Source: Acidovorax sp. Root219 (lineage in GTDB: Bacteria > Pseudomonadota > Gammaproteobacteria > Burkholderiales > Burkholderiaceae_C). From it: a DNA stretch of 64,000 nt. A program made the position numbers and the translations under genes. The notes under the pieces are model-generated. The model was not told where the DNA came from. It made no database searches and saw only the letters and a program-made list of their open reading frames with translations. This document shows, in pieces, positions 16,521 through 26,398 of the stretch. The stretch lies in contig NZ_LMIJ01000001.1 of the NCBI RefSeq assembly GCF_001428665.1, positions 227,696 to 291,695 on the forward strand, written 5' to 3'. Position 1 is the stretch's first letter, and each line of letters starts with the position of its first letter.

Positions 16521-16949
16521 ATGGCCTATTCCTACACCTTCGCCCCACCCTCCCCCGAAGACCTGCAGGCGGGAACCCTTGGAAAGCACATGCGCGAATT
16601 CAACTACCGCACCGTGGGCGAATACCCGCAGGTGCAGCCGGTGCGGCTGGACGTGCGCGATCTCCACGGCCGGCTGGTGGCAGGCATCCGCTCCTATGTG
16701 TTCGTCTACTGGCTGCAGACCGATGTGCTGTGGGTGGCCGAGGACCAGCGCGGCCAGGGCCTGGGCGCACGCCTGCTGGGCATGGCCGAAGCCCAGGGCA
16801 AGGCACTGGGTGCAAAAAACGCCAAGCTCGAAACCTTCGAGTGGCAGGCACGGGCTTTTTACCTCAAGCAGGGCTACGCCGAGTACGCGCGCATCGACGA
16901 CTATATCCAGGGCCAGTACCTGGCGCTGATGCGCAAGCCGCTGGCCTGA
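16521..16949 (+). CDS. GNAT-family N-acetyltransferase
   Basis: A 142-residue GNAT protein. The acetyl-CoA loop EDQRGQGLGARLLGMAEAQGKALGA is motif A, and the following strand/helix TFEWQARAFYLKQGYAEYARIDDY is motif B with the typical FYxKxGY. It starts 32 bp after the LysR gene and ends 9 bp before the convergent serine hydrolase gene. This small acetyltransferase type often has a detoxifying role; the acceptor is unknown. Confidence 0.87.
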   Translation: MAYSYTFAPPSPEDLQAGTLGKHMREFNYRTVGEYPQVQPVRLDVRDLHGRLVAGIRSYVFVYWLQTDVLWVAEDQRGQGLGARLLGMAEAQGKALGAKNAKLETFEWQARAFYLKQGYAEYARIDDYIQGQYLALMRKPLA

Positions 16950-16958
16950 GCCAAAGCG

Positions 16959-18011
16959 CTATCCCAACAGGGAAGACCTGAACACCGGGTGCTCCACCGG
17001 CAGCACCTGCTGCGCCAGGGGCACCGCCAGGGCCATGCCCCGGTCGCTGTTGGTCAGCAGCACGAAGCCATCGCCCGAGCCGGGAGAGACCATGGCGAAG
17101 TTGCGAAAGCCCGGGTTGTTGCCCCACTGCCAGAGCATGGGGCCGGCCGGGGTGCGCTCGATGCCCCAGCCATAGCCCCATTCCAGCCCCAGCGCCTTGT
17201 CGGCCACCACGGGGGCGGACATGGCCAGCGCCAGCAACCGCTCATCGGCCACGACGGCGGCCAACAGGCGCGCATAGTCGCGCGCCGTGGTGTACAGCGA
17301 GGCGGCAGCCACGGGCACGCCCCAGCGCATGCCGCTGGCGGCGCCGCCATGGGCTTGCACGGCCCGGCCTTCGTAGGCGCTTTGCCAGACCAGGCTGGAG
17401 TCACGCATGCCCAGGGGTGCAAACACCTCAGCGTCCATCCACTGCGCGATGGGCCTGCCGGTGGCGGCCTCCATCACGGTCTGCAGCAGCACATAGCCTT
17501 CGCCCGAATAGCGCCAGCGCTGGCCGGGGTCGAAGGCAGGGGTCAGCGTGCCGCCGGTCCAGTTGGGCAGGCCCGAACTGTGGTTGAGCAAGGTGGCCAC
17601 GGGGATGCGGGCCAGCGTGCTGGCGGGCACGGTGTCGCTGGCATCGCCGGGTTTGCGCCGCAGCACATGCTGGTAGTGCACATAGCCTTGCGGCAGATAG
17701 TGCGAGACGGGCGCCTGGAGGTCCAGTTGGCCCGCGAGGGCCAGGCGCAGAGCGCCATAGGCGACGACGGGCTTGGTCAGCGAGGCCGCCTGGAACACCG
17801 CGTCGGGTGCCGCACCACAGGTTCCTGCCAACACGGTCTCCTGCACGCGGCCCGCCTGCAGCGTGGCGTACGCCGCTGCGCACACGCCCAGGCTGGCAGC
17901 CACCCCGGCCACCGGCTGGTGTCGGTAGCGCGTGAGGTCCGTGGCGCACGATGCCAGCAGCGGCGACCCGGCGGCGCTGGCCAGAAGGAGCTGGCGGCGG
18001 GTGACGGTCAT
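16959..18011 (-). CDS. Serine beta-lactamase-like hydrolase lipoprotein
   Basis: A 350-residue protein of the class C beta-lactamase/DD-peptidase fold. The SxxK motif is SLTK (residues 77-80), the YxN equivalent is in RWRYSGEGYVLLQ (YSG), and the KTG-strand region near LWQWGNNPGFRNF is altered. The N-terminus has TRRQLLLASAAG and a lipobox LLASC (Cys22), so it is probably a Tat- or Sec-exported lipoprotein. The ATG at 18011 was chosen for this signal. It starts 17 bp after lgt, the enzyme that lipidates lipoproteins. It is more likely an esterase or peptidase than an antibiotic-resistance enzyme. Confidence 0.83.
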   Translation of the reverse strand: MTVTRRQLLLASAAGSPLLASCATDLTRYRHQPVAGVAASLGVCAAAYATLQAGRVQETVLAGTCGAAPDAVFQAASLTKPVVAYGALRLALAGQLDLQAPVSHYLPQGYVHYQHVLRRKPGDASDTVPASTLARIPVATLLNHSSGLPNWTGGTLTPAFDPGQRWRYSGEGYVLLQTVMEAATGRPIAQWMDAEVFAPLGMRDSSLVWQSAYEGRAVQAHGGAASGMRWGVPVAAASLYTTARDYARLLAAVVADERLLALAMSAPVVADKALGLEWGYGWGIERTPAGPMLWQWGNNPGFRNFAMVSPGSGDGFVLLTNSDRGMALAVPLAQQVLPVEHPVFRSSLLG

Positions 18012-18028
18012 CGGCACCGCGCGGCAGG

Positions 18029-18868
18029 TCAGGGCTTGGGCGTGGTGAGCGCAGGCGTGCCGCCCTCGCGCTTGGCGGCCCACAGCCACATCAGGATGCC
18101 GGCCACGATCATGGGCACGCACAGCCACTGGCCCATGCTCATGCCCAGCGAGAGGATGCCCAGGTGCGCATCGGGCTCGCGGAAGTATTCGGCGATGAAG
18201 CGGAAAGCCCCGTAGCCGATCAGGAAGACGGCGGCCACCTGGCCCTCACGGCGCTGGCGCCGGGCGTACAGCCACAGCAGCACGAACAGCAGCAGCCCTT
18301 CCAGCAGAAACTGGTAGACCTGCGAAGGGTGGCGCGGCAGCATGGAGCCGCTTTGCGGGAACACCATGCCCCAGGGCAGGTCGGGGCTGGCAAAGCGGCC
18401 CCAGAGTTCGCCATTGATGAAGTTGCCCACCCGCCCGGCCGCCAGGCCCGTGGGCACGCAGGGCGCCACGAAGTCGGCCACCTGCAGCCAGGGGCGCTTG
18501 CGCGAATGCGCAAACCACAGCATGGAGACGATCACGCCCAGCAGCCCGCCATGGAAGGCCATGCCGCCCTGCCACACGTAGAAGATCTCCAGCGGGTGGC
18601 TCAGGTAATAGCCGGGCTTGTAGAACAGGCAGTAGCCCACCCGCCCACCGATCACCACGCCCGCCACGCCGAGGAAGAGGATGTCCTCCACGTCCTTGCG
18701 CGTCCACGCGCCCGGGCCGGCAATGGAGGCGAACGGCTGGTGCCGCAGCCGGGCGATGCCCAGCAGCATGAACAGCCCGAAGGCCGCCAGGTAGGTCAGG
18801 CCATACCAGTGGATGGCCAACGGGCCCACTTGCAGGGCGATGGGGTCGATTTGGGGGTAGGTCAGCAT
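18029..18868 (-). CDS. lgt: Prolipoprotein diacylglyceryl transferase
   Basis: A 279-residue inner-membrane enzyme that transfers diacylglyceryl from phosphatidylglycerol to the lipobox cysteine of prolipoproteins. Hallmarks are [11 protein letters not shown] near the N-terminus, [11 protein letters not shown], the HGGLLG loop in [11 protein letters not shown], and the signature [14 protein letters not shown], with seven hydrophobic segments in total. The start ATG at 18868 gives [23 protein letters not shown], the usual N-terminus. It is upstream of the lipoprotein hydrolase gene on the same strand. Confidence 0.97.
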   Translation of the reverse strand: MLTYPQIDPIALQVGPLAIHWYGLTYLAAFGLFMLLGIARLRHQPFASIAGPGAWTRKDVEDILFLGVAGVVIGGRVGYCLFYKPGYYLSHPLEIFYVWQGGMAFHGGLLGVIVSMLWFAHSRKRPWLQVADFVAPCVPTGLAAGRVGNFINGELWGRFASPDLPWGMVFPQSGSMLPRHPSQVYQFLLEGLLLFVLLWLYARRQRREGQVAAVFLIGYGAFRFIAEYFREPDAHLGILSLGMSMGQWLCVPMIVAGILMWLWAAKREGGTPALTTPKP

Positions 18869-19081
18869 TTGGGCGGTATTGTGCCCGCGCGCTGTGGCAG
18901 TTGGCAGCCGGCAGCCCCGCGAGGTGTGGGGGCAGCGCCCAGGAGGCTGTGAGCGCACCGGGCGCACCCCCGATGAGAACGCTTCTGATCCCTGTACGCA
19001 TGCAGAGCGCACAGAGGGGGACATTCCCCCCAAACGCCTTCGTCCGCGCGATACTCCTAGCCAGAATTCAAGGATAAAAAC

Positions 19082-19552
19082 ATGCAGGGAAACCCACAGG
19101 TCGTCGACTACTTCAAGGATCTGCTGCGCGGCGAACTGGCCGCGCGCGACCAGTATTTCGCGCATTCGCGGATCTATGAAGACCAGGGCTTCATCAAGCT
19201 CTACACCCGCCTCGACCACGAGATGCAGGAAGAAACCCAGCACGCCGACGCGCTGCTGCGCCGCATCCTCTTCCTGGGCGGCCGTCCCGACATGCGGCCC
19301 AAGGAATTCACCCCCGGCGAAACCGTGCCCGAAATGCTGCGCAAGGACCTGGCCACCGAATACGAAGTGCGCGCCGCCCTGCAAAACGGCATGGCGCTGT
19401 GCGAGAGCGTGGGCGACTACGTGAGCCGCGACCTGCTGCTGACCCAGCTGCGCGACACCGAGGAAGACCACGCCTACTGGCTCGAAAAGCAGATCGGCCT
19501 GATCGACAAGATCGGCCTGCAGAACTACCTGCAGTCACAAACCTCCGCCTGA
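19082..19552 (+). CDS. bfr: Bacterioferritin-type ferritin lacking the haem methionine
   Basis: A 156-residue bacterioferritin, an iron-storage and ferroxidase cage protein. The di-iron ligands occur at the expected places: Glu18, Glu51, His54, the Glu in LATEYEVR (about 93), and the Glu/His pair in [13 protein letters not shown]. At position 52, where haem-binding bacterioferritins have Met, this protein has Thr (EETQHAD), so canonical inter-subunit haem ligation seems lost unless the nearby Met48 substitutes. AAGGA lies before the ATG. No bacterioferritin-associated ferredoxin gene is adjacent. Confidence 0.92.
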   Translation: MQGNPQVVDYFKDLLRGELAARDQYFAHSRIYEDQGFIKLYTRLDHEMQEETQHADALLRRILFLGGRPDMRPKEFTPGETVPEMLRKDLATEYEVRAALQNGMALCESVGDYVSRDLLLTQLRDTEEDHAYWLEKQIGLIDKIGLQNYLQSQTSA

Positions 19553-19644
19553 GCGAGCCCCCCAAGGTACTCGCGCGCCTGTCGCCGGGCTCAGGCAGGG
19601 GGAACGCCCGTACATCCGGCCCCACCGGCCAGTCTGCTGTCCAC

Positions 19645-20952
19645 TCAATGCAGGCGTGGGCCTTCTTCGTCGTAGTAGTGTCGCGCCTCGTCCCACTCAG
19701 GCGCGGGTGGTGCAAAAAGCAGATCCCGGTCACCGGCATCGTGCAGCCCAGGGGCGTCTGCCGGCTCCAGCATTCCCGCCATTTCCTGGGCAAAACTGCG
19801 CAGCGCAATGAACTCGCAGGAGATGCGTTGAAAGATGACCTCACTGACCCGGTAGGACCCCGGCCCAGAGTCCTCGGGGTCGTTGGAAATCTGCAGCGCC
19901 GTCACCCCGTCCATCAAGGCAATGGCATGCACCCCCAGCGATGCGAAGTGGGACACCAGTACCTTCAAGTCGATGCAGACAAAGAGCTGGAATGCCCCCT
20001 GCATGAACAGCACGGCATTTTCAGCGGTCATTGACAGGGTGAACGGCTGCATTGGCACCCAGGCCATTTCGGGCGCCACCTGTATCGACATCAGCGACTT
20101 CGATGCCATGCCCTTGAGCGCATGCAGGCAACCCGGGTTGCCCTGGTAGTGGTCTGCGCGGATCGCCACGTAGCGCAGGCCCTCTTCCGGGAAGACCTGC
20201 GCAATGCCCGATTCCATGGCCTGCTGCACACAGGTGTTCAGGCGCTCTGCATGGGCTGTCGCGTGGTGGATTTCCGGGGGCGGCGCATTGCGTGCGCCGT
20301 GAAAATCCGCCGGACCAGCGCCTGCCAGAAGCTGCATGGTGCGCCGCAGCTCTTCGTCCAGGAGCTTTCCTGGGCGACCGCGTTGCGCCAGCGATTTCAG
20401 CTCCACGGGCTGCGGTTCACTGCCCGCCAGAACACAGATATCGCCTTGCCCCACCATGTTCGTCATATCGGCCAGGACAACGGGGATGCCCATGCCCGTG
20501 CCCAGCCTCAAGGCCCGGTACCGCCTGCGAAACGTTTCCTGCCGGGAAATGAGACCTGCGCGCTCCTTGGCCTGGGTTCTCTGCGCAAAATAGAAGTACC
20601 TGTGGCGCTGGGGTGGATGGTAGGTCGCCGCAATGCCATCGCCAAAGCAGCGGTACAGAAAGCGCAGATGTTCCAGCGCGTCACAGCGGTCCTGGATTTT
20701 CAGGACCAGCTCTTTCGTCTCGCGCGCCTTCTCTCCGATCAGCCGCTCTCTCACAAGGCGCTGCTTGAGGCGAAGCCTGGCGTCCTGAAGGCGGTCATGG
20801 CTCAGCTTCGACCGGGCGATGCGCCGGATGAGCAGTTGCTGAAGTTCCAGGACGAGATTCACCCGCCCTGGGTCGCCCTGGATGGTGCCGAGCAGCCGCG
20901 CGGCCTTCAGGAGCCACTGCATCTCTCGGGGAAACCTCAAGGGGAAAGGCAT
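19645..20952 (-). CDS. Uncharacterised protein with a PD-(D/E)XK-like core
   Basis: A 435-residue protein I do not recognise. An N-terminal basic helical region (about 30-100, rich in Arg and Leu) precedes FLYRCFGDGIAATY. Next comes a segment resembling a restriction-endonuclease-like core: a hydrophobic strand GDICVL with Asp171, a second strand ending VELK (Glu184, Lys186), then a helix. The C-terminal half is mixed alpha/beta without known motifs. The ATG at 20952 has GAGGAG 8 nt upstream; a TTG 15 nt earlier is the alternative. It is convergent with bfr. Nuclease activity is inferred from motif spacing only. Confidence 0.7.
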   Translation of the reverse strand: MPFPLRFPREMQWLLKAARLLGTIQGDPGRVNLVLELQQLLIRRIARSKLSHDRLQDARLRLKQRLVRERLIGEKARETKELVLKIQDRCDALEHLRFLYRCFGDGIAATYHPPQRHRYFYFAQRTQAKERAGLISRQETFRRRYRALRLGTGMGIPVVLADMTNMVGQGDICVLAGSEPQPVELKSLAQRGRPGKLLDEELRRTMQLLAGAGPADFHGARNAPPPEIHHATAHAERLNTCVQQAMESGIAQVFPEEGLRYVAIRADHYQGNPGCLHALKGMASKSLMSIQVAPEMAWVPMQPFTLSMTAENAVLFMQGAFQLFVCIDLKVLVSHFASLGVHAIALMDGVTALQISNDPEDSGPGSYRVSEVIFQRISCEFIALRSFAQEMAGMLEPADAPGLHDAGDRDLLFAPPAPEWDEARHYYDEEGPRLH

Positions 20953-21210
20953 TCGCAGTCTCCTCAAAGCGTGCGATGGACAAGTTCAAATCTGTTGAGG
21001 ACCCTTGGCTTGGCGGCCCTTCCTGTCTGCAGGATAGCGCCCATGCGGCAGCGAACGCCAGCAAATTATCGCTTGTTGACAATGTGGCCTGGACAGCAGT
21101 GGCTGGCGCCTCCTGACTGCGCTTTGTCCCGCCGGCGCACCTTGCCATTTGGCCAGATATGTGGGCTAATTGTCATTGCGGCCAACCGGACGAACGCCGA
21201 CACTGGGGGC

Positions 21211-22224
21211 ATGCCCCACCCCACCCGCACCGTTGCCTGCCTGGTCTACCCTGGTGTGATGAGCCTGGACGTGGTCGGCCCGATGCAGGTGTTCGGCTCG
21301 GCCAATGGCGAGCGCACCGGCCATGGCCTGCCGCCGGCCTATGCGCTGCACCTGCTGGCCGAGGCGCCGGGGCCCGTCACCACCTCGGCCGGCTTTGCGC
21401 TGGTAGCCGATGGCAGTTGGGCCGATACCGACCCCGCCGGCGTGGACACCGTGCTGGTAGCGGGTGGCGATGGCGTGGCCGACCAGTTGGGCCACACCGG
21501 CATGCTGCAGTGGCTGCGCCATGCCGAGCCCCAGGTGCGCCGCCTGGGCTCGGTCTGCTCGGGCGCCCTGCTGCTGGCCGAGGCCGGCCTGCTCGACGGT
21601 CTGCGCGCCACCACGCACTGGTGCCGCATGGACAGCATGCGCCAAAACTACCCCGCCGTGCAGGTGGACGAGGACTGCCTGCACACCTACGACGCGGCCC
21701 ACCCCGTGTACGGCCACCTGTTCACCTCGGCCGGCGTCACGGCCGGCATCGACCTGGCCCTGGCGCTGGTGGAGGCAGACCTGGGCCGCCCCATGGCCCT
21801 GGCCGTGGCGCGCCGGTTGGTGATGTTCATGCGCCGCCCAGGCGGGCAGGCGCAGTTCAGCGCATTGCTGGCGCCCGAGACGCGGCATGCACCCCGGCTG
21901 GCGGCCCTGCTCGAATGGATTCCCTCGCAACTGGGCGGCGACCTGTCGCTCGATGCCCTGGCCGGGCGCGCCTGCATGCCGCCGCGCACGCTTACGCGCG
22001 TGTTCCAGCGCGAACTGGGTACCACGCCAGGCCGCTATGTGGAGCGCGTGCGCGTGGAGGCCGCCTCTACCCTGCTCGCGCAGGCCCAGGCATCGGTCTC
22101 CACCGTGGCCCGGCTGTGCGGCTTCGAGCACCCCGAGAACCTGCGCCGCAGTTTTCACAAGCACCGCGCCGTGAGCCCGCAGGCCTACGCTCAGCGCTTT
22201 GGCGCCGGTGCCTTGCTGGACTGA
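21211..22224 (+). CDS. AraC-family regulator with DJ-1/PfpI-like domain
   Basis: A 337-residue GlxA-type regulator. The N-terminal class-I glutamine-amidotransferase-like domain (1-190) contains VSGLVYPGVMSLDVVGPMQVF-like opening residues and VCSGALLLAEAGLLDG with the nucleophile-elbow Cys. The C-terminal AraC domain (about 225-330) has two helix-turn-helices, including LDALAGRACMPPRTLTRVFQRELG and ARLCGFEHPENLRRSFHKHRAVSPQAYAQRF. The ATG at 21211 begins MPHPTRTVACLVYPG; longer frames upstream are antisense to the previous gene. An MFS gene follows 49 bp downstream on the same strand and may be its target. Confidence 0.9.
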   Translation: MPHPTRTVACLVYPGVMSLDVVGPMQVFGSANGERTGHGLPPAYALHLLAEAPGPVTTSAGFALVADGSWADTDPAGVDTVLVAGGDGVADQLGHTGMLQWLRHAEPQVRRLGSVCSGALLLAEAGLLDGLRATTHWCRMDSMRQNYPAVQVDEDCLHTYDAAHPVYGHLFTSAGVTAGIDLALALVEADLGRPMALAVARRLVMFMRRPGGQAQFSALLAPETRHAPRLAALLEWIPSQLGGDLSLDALAGRACMPPRTLTRVFQRELGTTPGRYVERVRVEAASTLLAQAQASVSTVARLCGFEHPENLRRSFHKHRAVSPQAYAQRFGAGALLD

Positions 22225-22273
22225 CCACTTTTCCTCCGCGCCAGACACGGCGCACCACCGAAAGCCTCCACCC

Positions 22274-23443
22274 ATGCTGCTTCTGCGCAATGCCTCCGTT
22301 CGCCTGCTGTTCGCTGGCCAGGCCCTGTACTGGGGCTGCTCCATCATCGGCATCACGCTGACCTCCATCGTCGGTGCGCGGCTGGCGCCCTGGCCGGCGC
22401 TGGCCACCTTGCCGCTGGCACTGCTGGTGCTGGGCAACCTGCTGTCGGTGCAACCGCTGTCGCTGTTCATGCAGCGCCACGGCCGGCGTGCGGGGCTGCA
22501 GGCCGGCGCGCTGTGCGGTGTGGCGGGCGGCCTCATCAGCATGGCGGGGGTGCAGTGGGGCAGCTTTGCCGTCTTCTGCGCGGGCACGCTGGCCATCGGT
22601 GCCTACCAGGCCTCGTCGGGCTACTACACCTATGCCGCGCTGGAGGCGGTGGATGCGCAGCAAAAAGGCCGGGCCGCCGCCTGTGTGGTGGCGGGCGGCC
22701 TGTGCGCGGCCGTTTTCGCCCCACCGCTGGCGCTGTGGTCGCGCAACCTGCTGGCCACGCCGCTGGCCGGCGCCTACCTGGCGATTGCCGTGCTGGCCGC
22801 GCTGGGCTGGGCGGTGATGGCGCTGCTGCGCGAGGGCGTGGCGCCCAAGCCGGCCGCGGGCGGCATGGCCGCCATGCGCGCCCTGCTCGCCCGCCCTGGC
22901 CTGCGCGCCGCAGTGGTGATGACGGCCATCGGCCACGGCCTGATGATCCTGGTGATGAACGCCACGCCGCTGGCGATGGAGGTCTGCGGCTTCTCGGCTG
23001 CATCCGCCGCGCAAGTCATCCAGTGGCATGTGATTGGCATGTTCGCACCCGCGCTGTTTTCGGGTGCGCTGGTGGACCGCTTCGGCAGCCGCCGCGTGGC
23101 CACCGTAGGCGCCCTGTGCCTGGCGGCCAGCGCGGTGGTGGCGCTGTCGGGCCTGTCGTTCACCGAGTTTTTGGCCAGCTCCTGCCTGCTGGGCACGGGC
23201 TGGAACCTGATGGTGATCTCGGGCACCACGCTGCTGGCCGAAAGCCATGCGCCCGAGGAGCGCGGCCAGGCCCAGGCACTGATGCAACTGGCCAACGGCA
23301 TCGTGGCGGCGATGATGTCCTTTGCCTCGGGCGCGCTGTTGACTGGCGTGGGCTGGACGGCCATCAACGCCGTGGCGCTGCCGCTGCTGGCCGTTGCGGC
23401 GGGGCTGCTGTTCGTGCGCGGGCGCGCTGCGGCAGTTGCTTAA
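22274..23443 (+). CDS. MFS transporter (12-TM)
   Basis: A 389-residue major-facilitator inner-membrane protein with about 12 hydrophobic segments. A motif-A-like loop is FMQRHGRRAGLQAGALCG and a second half-repeat loop is LVDRFGSRRVATVGALC. It begins MLLLRNASVRLLFAGQALYWG, a common MFS N-terminus. It follows the AraC-type regulator by 49 bp and its stop overlaps the end of the convergent LysR gene by 4 bp. The substrate is not predictable. Confidence 0.87.
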   Translation: MLLLRNASVRLLFAGQALYWGCSIIGITLTSIVGARLAPWPALATLPLALLVLGNLLSVQPLSLFMQRHGRRAGLQAGALCGVAGGLISMAGVQWGSFAVFCAGTLAIGAYQASSGYYTYAALEAVDAQQKGRAAACVVAGGLCAAVFAPPLALWSRNLLATPLAGAYLAIAVLAALGWAVMALLREGVAPKPAAGGMAAMRALLARPGLRAAVVMTAIGHGLMILVMNATPLAMEVCGFSAASAAQVIQWHVIGMFAPALFSGALVDRFGSRRVATVGALCLAASAVVALSGLSFTEFLASSCLLGTGWNLMVISGTTLLAESHAPEERGQAQALMQLANGIVAAMMSFASGALLTGVGWTAINAVALPLLAVAAGLLFVRGRAAAVA

Positions 23444-24402
23444 CCGGCAGCCGAGCGCTCGCGCACGAAGTCGACGAAACGCGCCAGCGCCGGGTTGTTT
23501 AGCCCGACCGGCCAGACCAGGCTGGTCTCGCATACCGGAAGGGGACTGGGCACCGCTTTCACGGCCTTGGTCCACGCCTTGCCCGGAGCAGGTCCGAACG
23601 CATCGGCCGCGCGGTAAACCACCCCCTCGCGGCGGAACTGGGTCACGCTCTCGGGCACCCAGGCCACGCCCAGGCCGCCCCACACCAGGTTGACGATGGT
23701 CTGCATCTGGATCGCCTCCTGCGCCACCACGGGTACGCGGCCGGCCGCGTGGTACAGCGCAAAGATCGCGTCGTGCAGCGAGGGCACGATGCGGCGCGGA
23801 AAGATCACCAGCGGCTCGGCAAGCACCTGCGCCAGGTCCAGGCGCGGCACACCGGCCAGCGGGTGGCTTGCGGGCAACGCCAGCACCAGGGGTTCTTCGG
23901 CCACCGCCAGGCGCGCCAGCTCGGGCGGGGCCGCGCCGGGCGAATGCAGCACCAGCCCGCCATCGAGCTCGCCGCGCGCAAACAGCGCGCGCTGCACGTC
24001 GCCCGTGGCCTCCACAAGCTCCAGCGCCACCTGCGGGCACAGCACGCGAAAATCGCGCACCCATTCGGGCAGCCGCTCGAAGCCGATGGTGGAGACAAAC
24101 GCCAGCCGCACTCGCCCCACCTCGCCCGCCGCCGCCGCGCGGGCCCGCACCGGCAGCGCCTGCGCGCGCTCCAGAAAGTCGCGCACGTCGGGCAGCAGGG
24201 CCTCGCCCGCCGGCGTCAGCGCCACGCGCCGGCGCGTGCGGTCGAACAGCATCACGCCCAGCGAGCGCTCCATCTGCGCAATGGCCTGGGTCAGCGGCGG
24301 CTGCGTCATGTGCAGGCGGATCGCGGCCCGGCCAAAGTGCAGTTCTTCGGCCACGGCGACGAACTGGCGCCAGGCGCGCACGTCGATGAATGTCTCTTTC
24401 AT
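23440..24402 (-). CDS. LysR-family transcriptional regulator
   Basis: A 320-residue LysR regulator of the CatR/BenM-like type. The N-terminal helix-turn-helix is [39 protein letters not shown]. The effector domain follows, with [16 protein letters not shown] typical of aromatic/carboxylate-responsive members. It is divergent from ilvD across 143 bp of AT-rich DNA (ATAT-rich dyad near 24403-24420). It may regulate ilvD or only itself. It overlaps the convergent MFS gene end by 4 bp. Confidence 0.9.
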   Translation of the reverse strand: MKETFIDVRAWRQFVAVAEELHFGRAAIRLHMTQPPLTQAIAQMERSLGVMLFDRTRRRVALTPAGEALLPDVRDFLERAQALPVRARAAAAGEVGRVRLAFVSTIGFERLPEWVRDFRVLCPQVALELVEATGDVQRALFARGELDGGLVLHSPGAAPPELARLAVAEEPLVLALPASHPLAGVPRLDLAQVLAEPLVIFPRRIVPSLHDAIFALYHAAGRVPVVAQEAIQMQTIVNLVWGGLGVAWVPESVTQFRREGVVYRAADAFGPAPGKAWTKAVKAVPSPLPVCETSLVWPVGLNNPALARFVDFVRERSAAG

Positions 24403-24545
24403 ATGTTTTATATATTAATGGAGCAGATGAAAGGGATTGGAAACGCAGCGCCAAACCTCGCATACTTGCAACCCGAAAGCATGGGACACGTGGAACGCTG
24501 CGCTGTCCTCCCCACAACAACGACTCCCCCACCAGGAAACACGCC

Positions 24546-26252
24546 ATGGCAGACAGCAAGACCATCCCGATCCAGCCCATCAACCACCGCAGCGCCAACA
24601 TCACGCAAGGCAAGTCGCGTGCGCCCAACCGATCCATGTACTACGCCATGGGCTACGAGGAAGGCGACTTCGTCAAGCCCATGGTCGGCGTGGCCAACGG
24701 CCACAGCACCATCACCCCCTGCAACAGCGGCCTGCAAAAGCTGGCCGACGCGGCCATCGCCGGCATCGAGGAAGCCGGCGGCAACGCCCAGGTGTTCGGC
24801 ACGCCCACCATCTCGGACGGCATGGCCATGGGCACCGAAGGCATGAAGTACAGCCTGGTGAGCCGCGAGGTGATCAGCGACTGCATCGAGACCTGCGTGG
24901 GCGGCCAGTGGATGGACGGCGTGCTGGTGGTCGGCGGCTGCGACAAGAACATGCCCGGCGGCCTGATGGGCATGCTGCGCGCCAACGTGCCCGCCATCTA
25001 CGTGTACGGCGGCACCATCCTGCCCGGCCGCTACCAGGACAAGGACCTGAACATCGTGAGCGTGTTCGAGGCTGTGGGCGAAAACGCCGCCGGCAAGCTC
25101 AGCGACTTCGATCTGAAGGAAATCGAAAAGCGCGCCATCCCCGGCACCGGCTCGTGCGGCGGCATGTACACCGCCAACACCATGTCCAGCGCCTTCGAGG
25201 CCCTGGGCATCAGCCTGCCCTACTCGTCCACCATGGCCAACCCGCACGACGAGAAGATGAACTCGGCCAAGGAATCGGCCAAGGTGCTGATCGAGGCCAT
25301 CAAGATGGACCTGAAGCCCCGCGACATCGTGACCAAGAAGGCCATCGAGAACGCCGTGGCCGTGATCATGGCCACCGGCGGCTCCACCAACGCCGTGCTG
25401 CACTTCCTGGCCATCGCCCACACGGCGGGCGTGGAATGGAGCATCGACGACTTCGAGCGCATCCGCAAGCAGACCCCCGTGCTGTGCGACCTGAAACCCA
25501 GCGGCAAGTACCTGGCCGTGGACCTGCACCGCGCAGGCGGCATTCCGCAAGTGATGAAGGTGCTGCTCAACGCCGGCCTGTTGCACGGCGACTGCATCAC
25601 CATCAGCGGCAAGACCATTGCCGAAGTGCTCAAGGACGTGCCCGATGTGCCCCGCGCCGACCAGGACGTGATCCGCGGCATCGACAAGCCCATGTACGCC
25701 CAGGGCCACCTGGCCATCCTGAAGGGCAACCTCAGCCCCGAAGGCGCCGTGGCCAAGATCACCGGCCTGAAGAACCCCGTCATCACCGGCCCGGCCCGCG
25801 TGTTCGACGACGAGCAATCGGCCCTGGAAGCCATCCTGGCCGGCAAGATCGTTGCCGGCGACGTGATGGTGCTGCGCTACCTGGGCCCCAAGGGCGGCCC
25901 CGGCATGCCCGAAATGCTGGCCCCCACCGGCGCGCTGATCGGCGCCGGCCTGGGCGAAAGCGTGGGCCTCATCACCGACGGCCGCTTCTCCGGCGGCACC
26001 TGGGGCATGGTGGTCGGCCACGTGGCGCCCGAAGCGGCTGCCGGCGGCACGATTGCCTTCGTCAACGAAGGCGACAGCATCACCATCGACGCGCGCCAGC
26101 TGCTGCTGGAGCTGAACGTGAGCGAAGAAGAAATCGCCAAGCGCCGCGCCGCCTGGACAGCGCCCGCCCCGCGCTACACCCGCGGCGTGCAGGCCAAGTT
26201 CGCCTTCAACGCATCGAGCGCGAGCAAGGGCGCGGTGCTGGACGCGTATTGA
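24546..26252 (+). CDS. ilvD: Dihydroxy-acid dehydratase
   Basis: A 568-residue dehydratase of branched-chain amino-acid and pantothenate precursor synthesis: 2,3-dihydroxy-3-methylbutanoate (or -pentanoate) to the 2-oxo acid. Three cysteines for the iron-sulfur cluster lie in TPCNSG (Cys59), GGCDKNMPG (Cys132) and [14 protein letters not shown] (Cys204), the pattern of [2Fe-2S] IlvD enzymes. The C-terminal motif [20 protein letters not shown] is also conserved. The ATG at 24546 starts [16 protein letters not shown]; longer frames upstream are spurious. A terminator hairpin follows at 26324. Confidence 0.97.
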   Translation: MADSKTIPIQPINHRSANITQGKSRAPNRSMYYAMGYEEGDFVKPMVGVANGHSTITPCNSGLQKLADAAIAGIEEAGGNAQVFGTPTISDGMAMGTEGMKYSLVSREVISDCIETCVGGQWMDGVLVVGGCDKNMPGGLMGMLRANVPAIYVYGGTILPGRYQDKDLNIVSVFEAVGENAAGKLSDFDLKEIEKRAIPGTGSCGGMYTANTMSSAFEALGISLPYSSTMANPHDEKMNSAKESAKVLIEAIKMDLKPRDIVTKKAIENAVAVIMATGGSTNAVLHFLAIAHTAGVEWSIDDFERIRKQTPVLCDLKPSGKYLAVDLHRAGGIPQVMKVLLNAGLLHGDCITISGKTIAEVLKDVPDVPRADQDVIRGIDKPMYAQGHLAILKGNLSPEGAVAKITGLKNPVITGPARVFDDEQSALEAILAGKIVAGDVMVLRYLGPKGGPGMPEMLAPTGALIGAGLGESVGLITDGRFSGGTWGMVVGHVAPEAAAGGTIAFVNEGDSITIDARQLLLELNVSEEEIAKRRAAWTAPAPRYTRGVQAKFAFNASSASKGAVLDAY

Positions 26253-26323
26253 GCAATGGCAACGGGATGGTGCAGGGCTTGAGGGGCAGATAGCCCCCCA
26301 GCCTCGCCCATCCGCACAATATG

Positions 26324-26359
26324 AACGCCTGCAGCTTCGCTGTGGGCGTTTTGCTTTTT
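26324..26359 (+). terminator. Rho-independent terminator after ilvD
   Basis: AACGCC (26324-26329) pairs with GGCGTT (26345-26350), with an inner CAGC/GCTG stem and a TTC turn, followed by TTGCTTTTT. It lies 72 bp past the ilvD stop. Confidence 0.75.
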
Positions 26360-26398
26360 ACCGGCCCCTGATTCGGGCCGATTGAATGCAGCCCCGTA

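Noticed and set aside
18029-19471. A long minus-strand frame upstream of lgt
   Set aside because: It is antisense to bacterioferritin; lgt begins with the family N-terminus at 18868.
20122-22224. A 700-codon plus-strand frame ending in the AraC regulator
   Set aside because: The first 360 codons are antisense to the 435-residue gene and lack domain features; the regulator starts at 21211.
24437-26293. Alternate-frame 618-codon frame over ilvD
   Set aside because: Arg/His/Gln-rich shadow of the ilvD codons.
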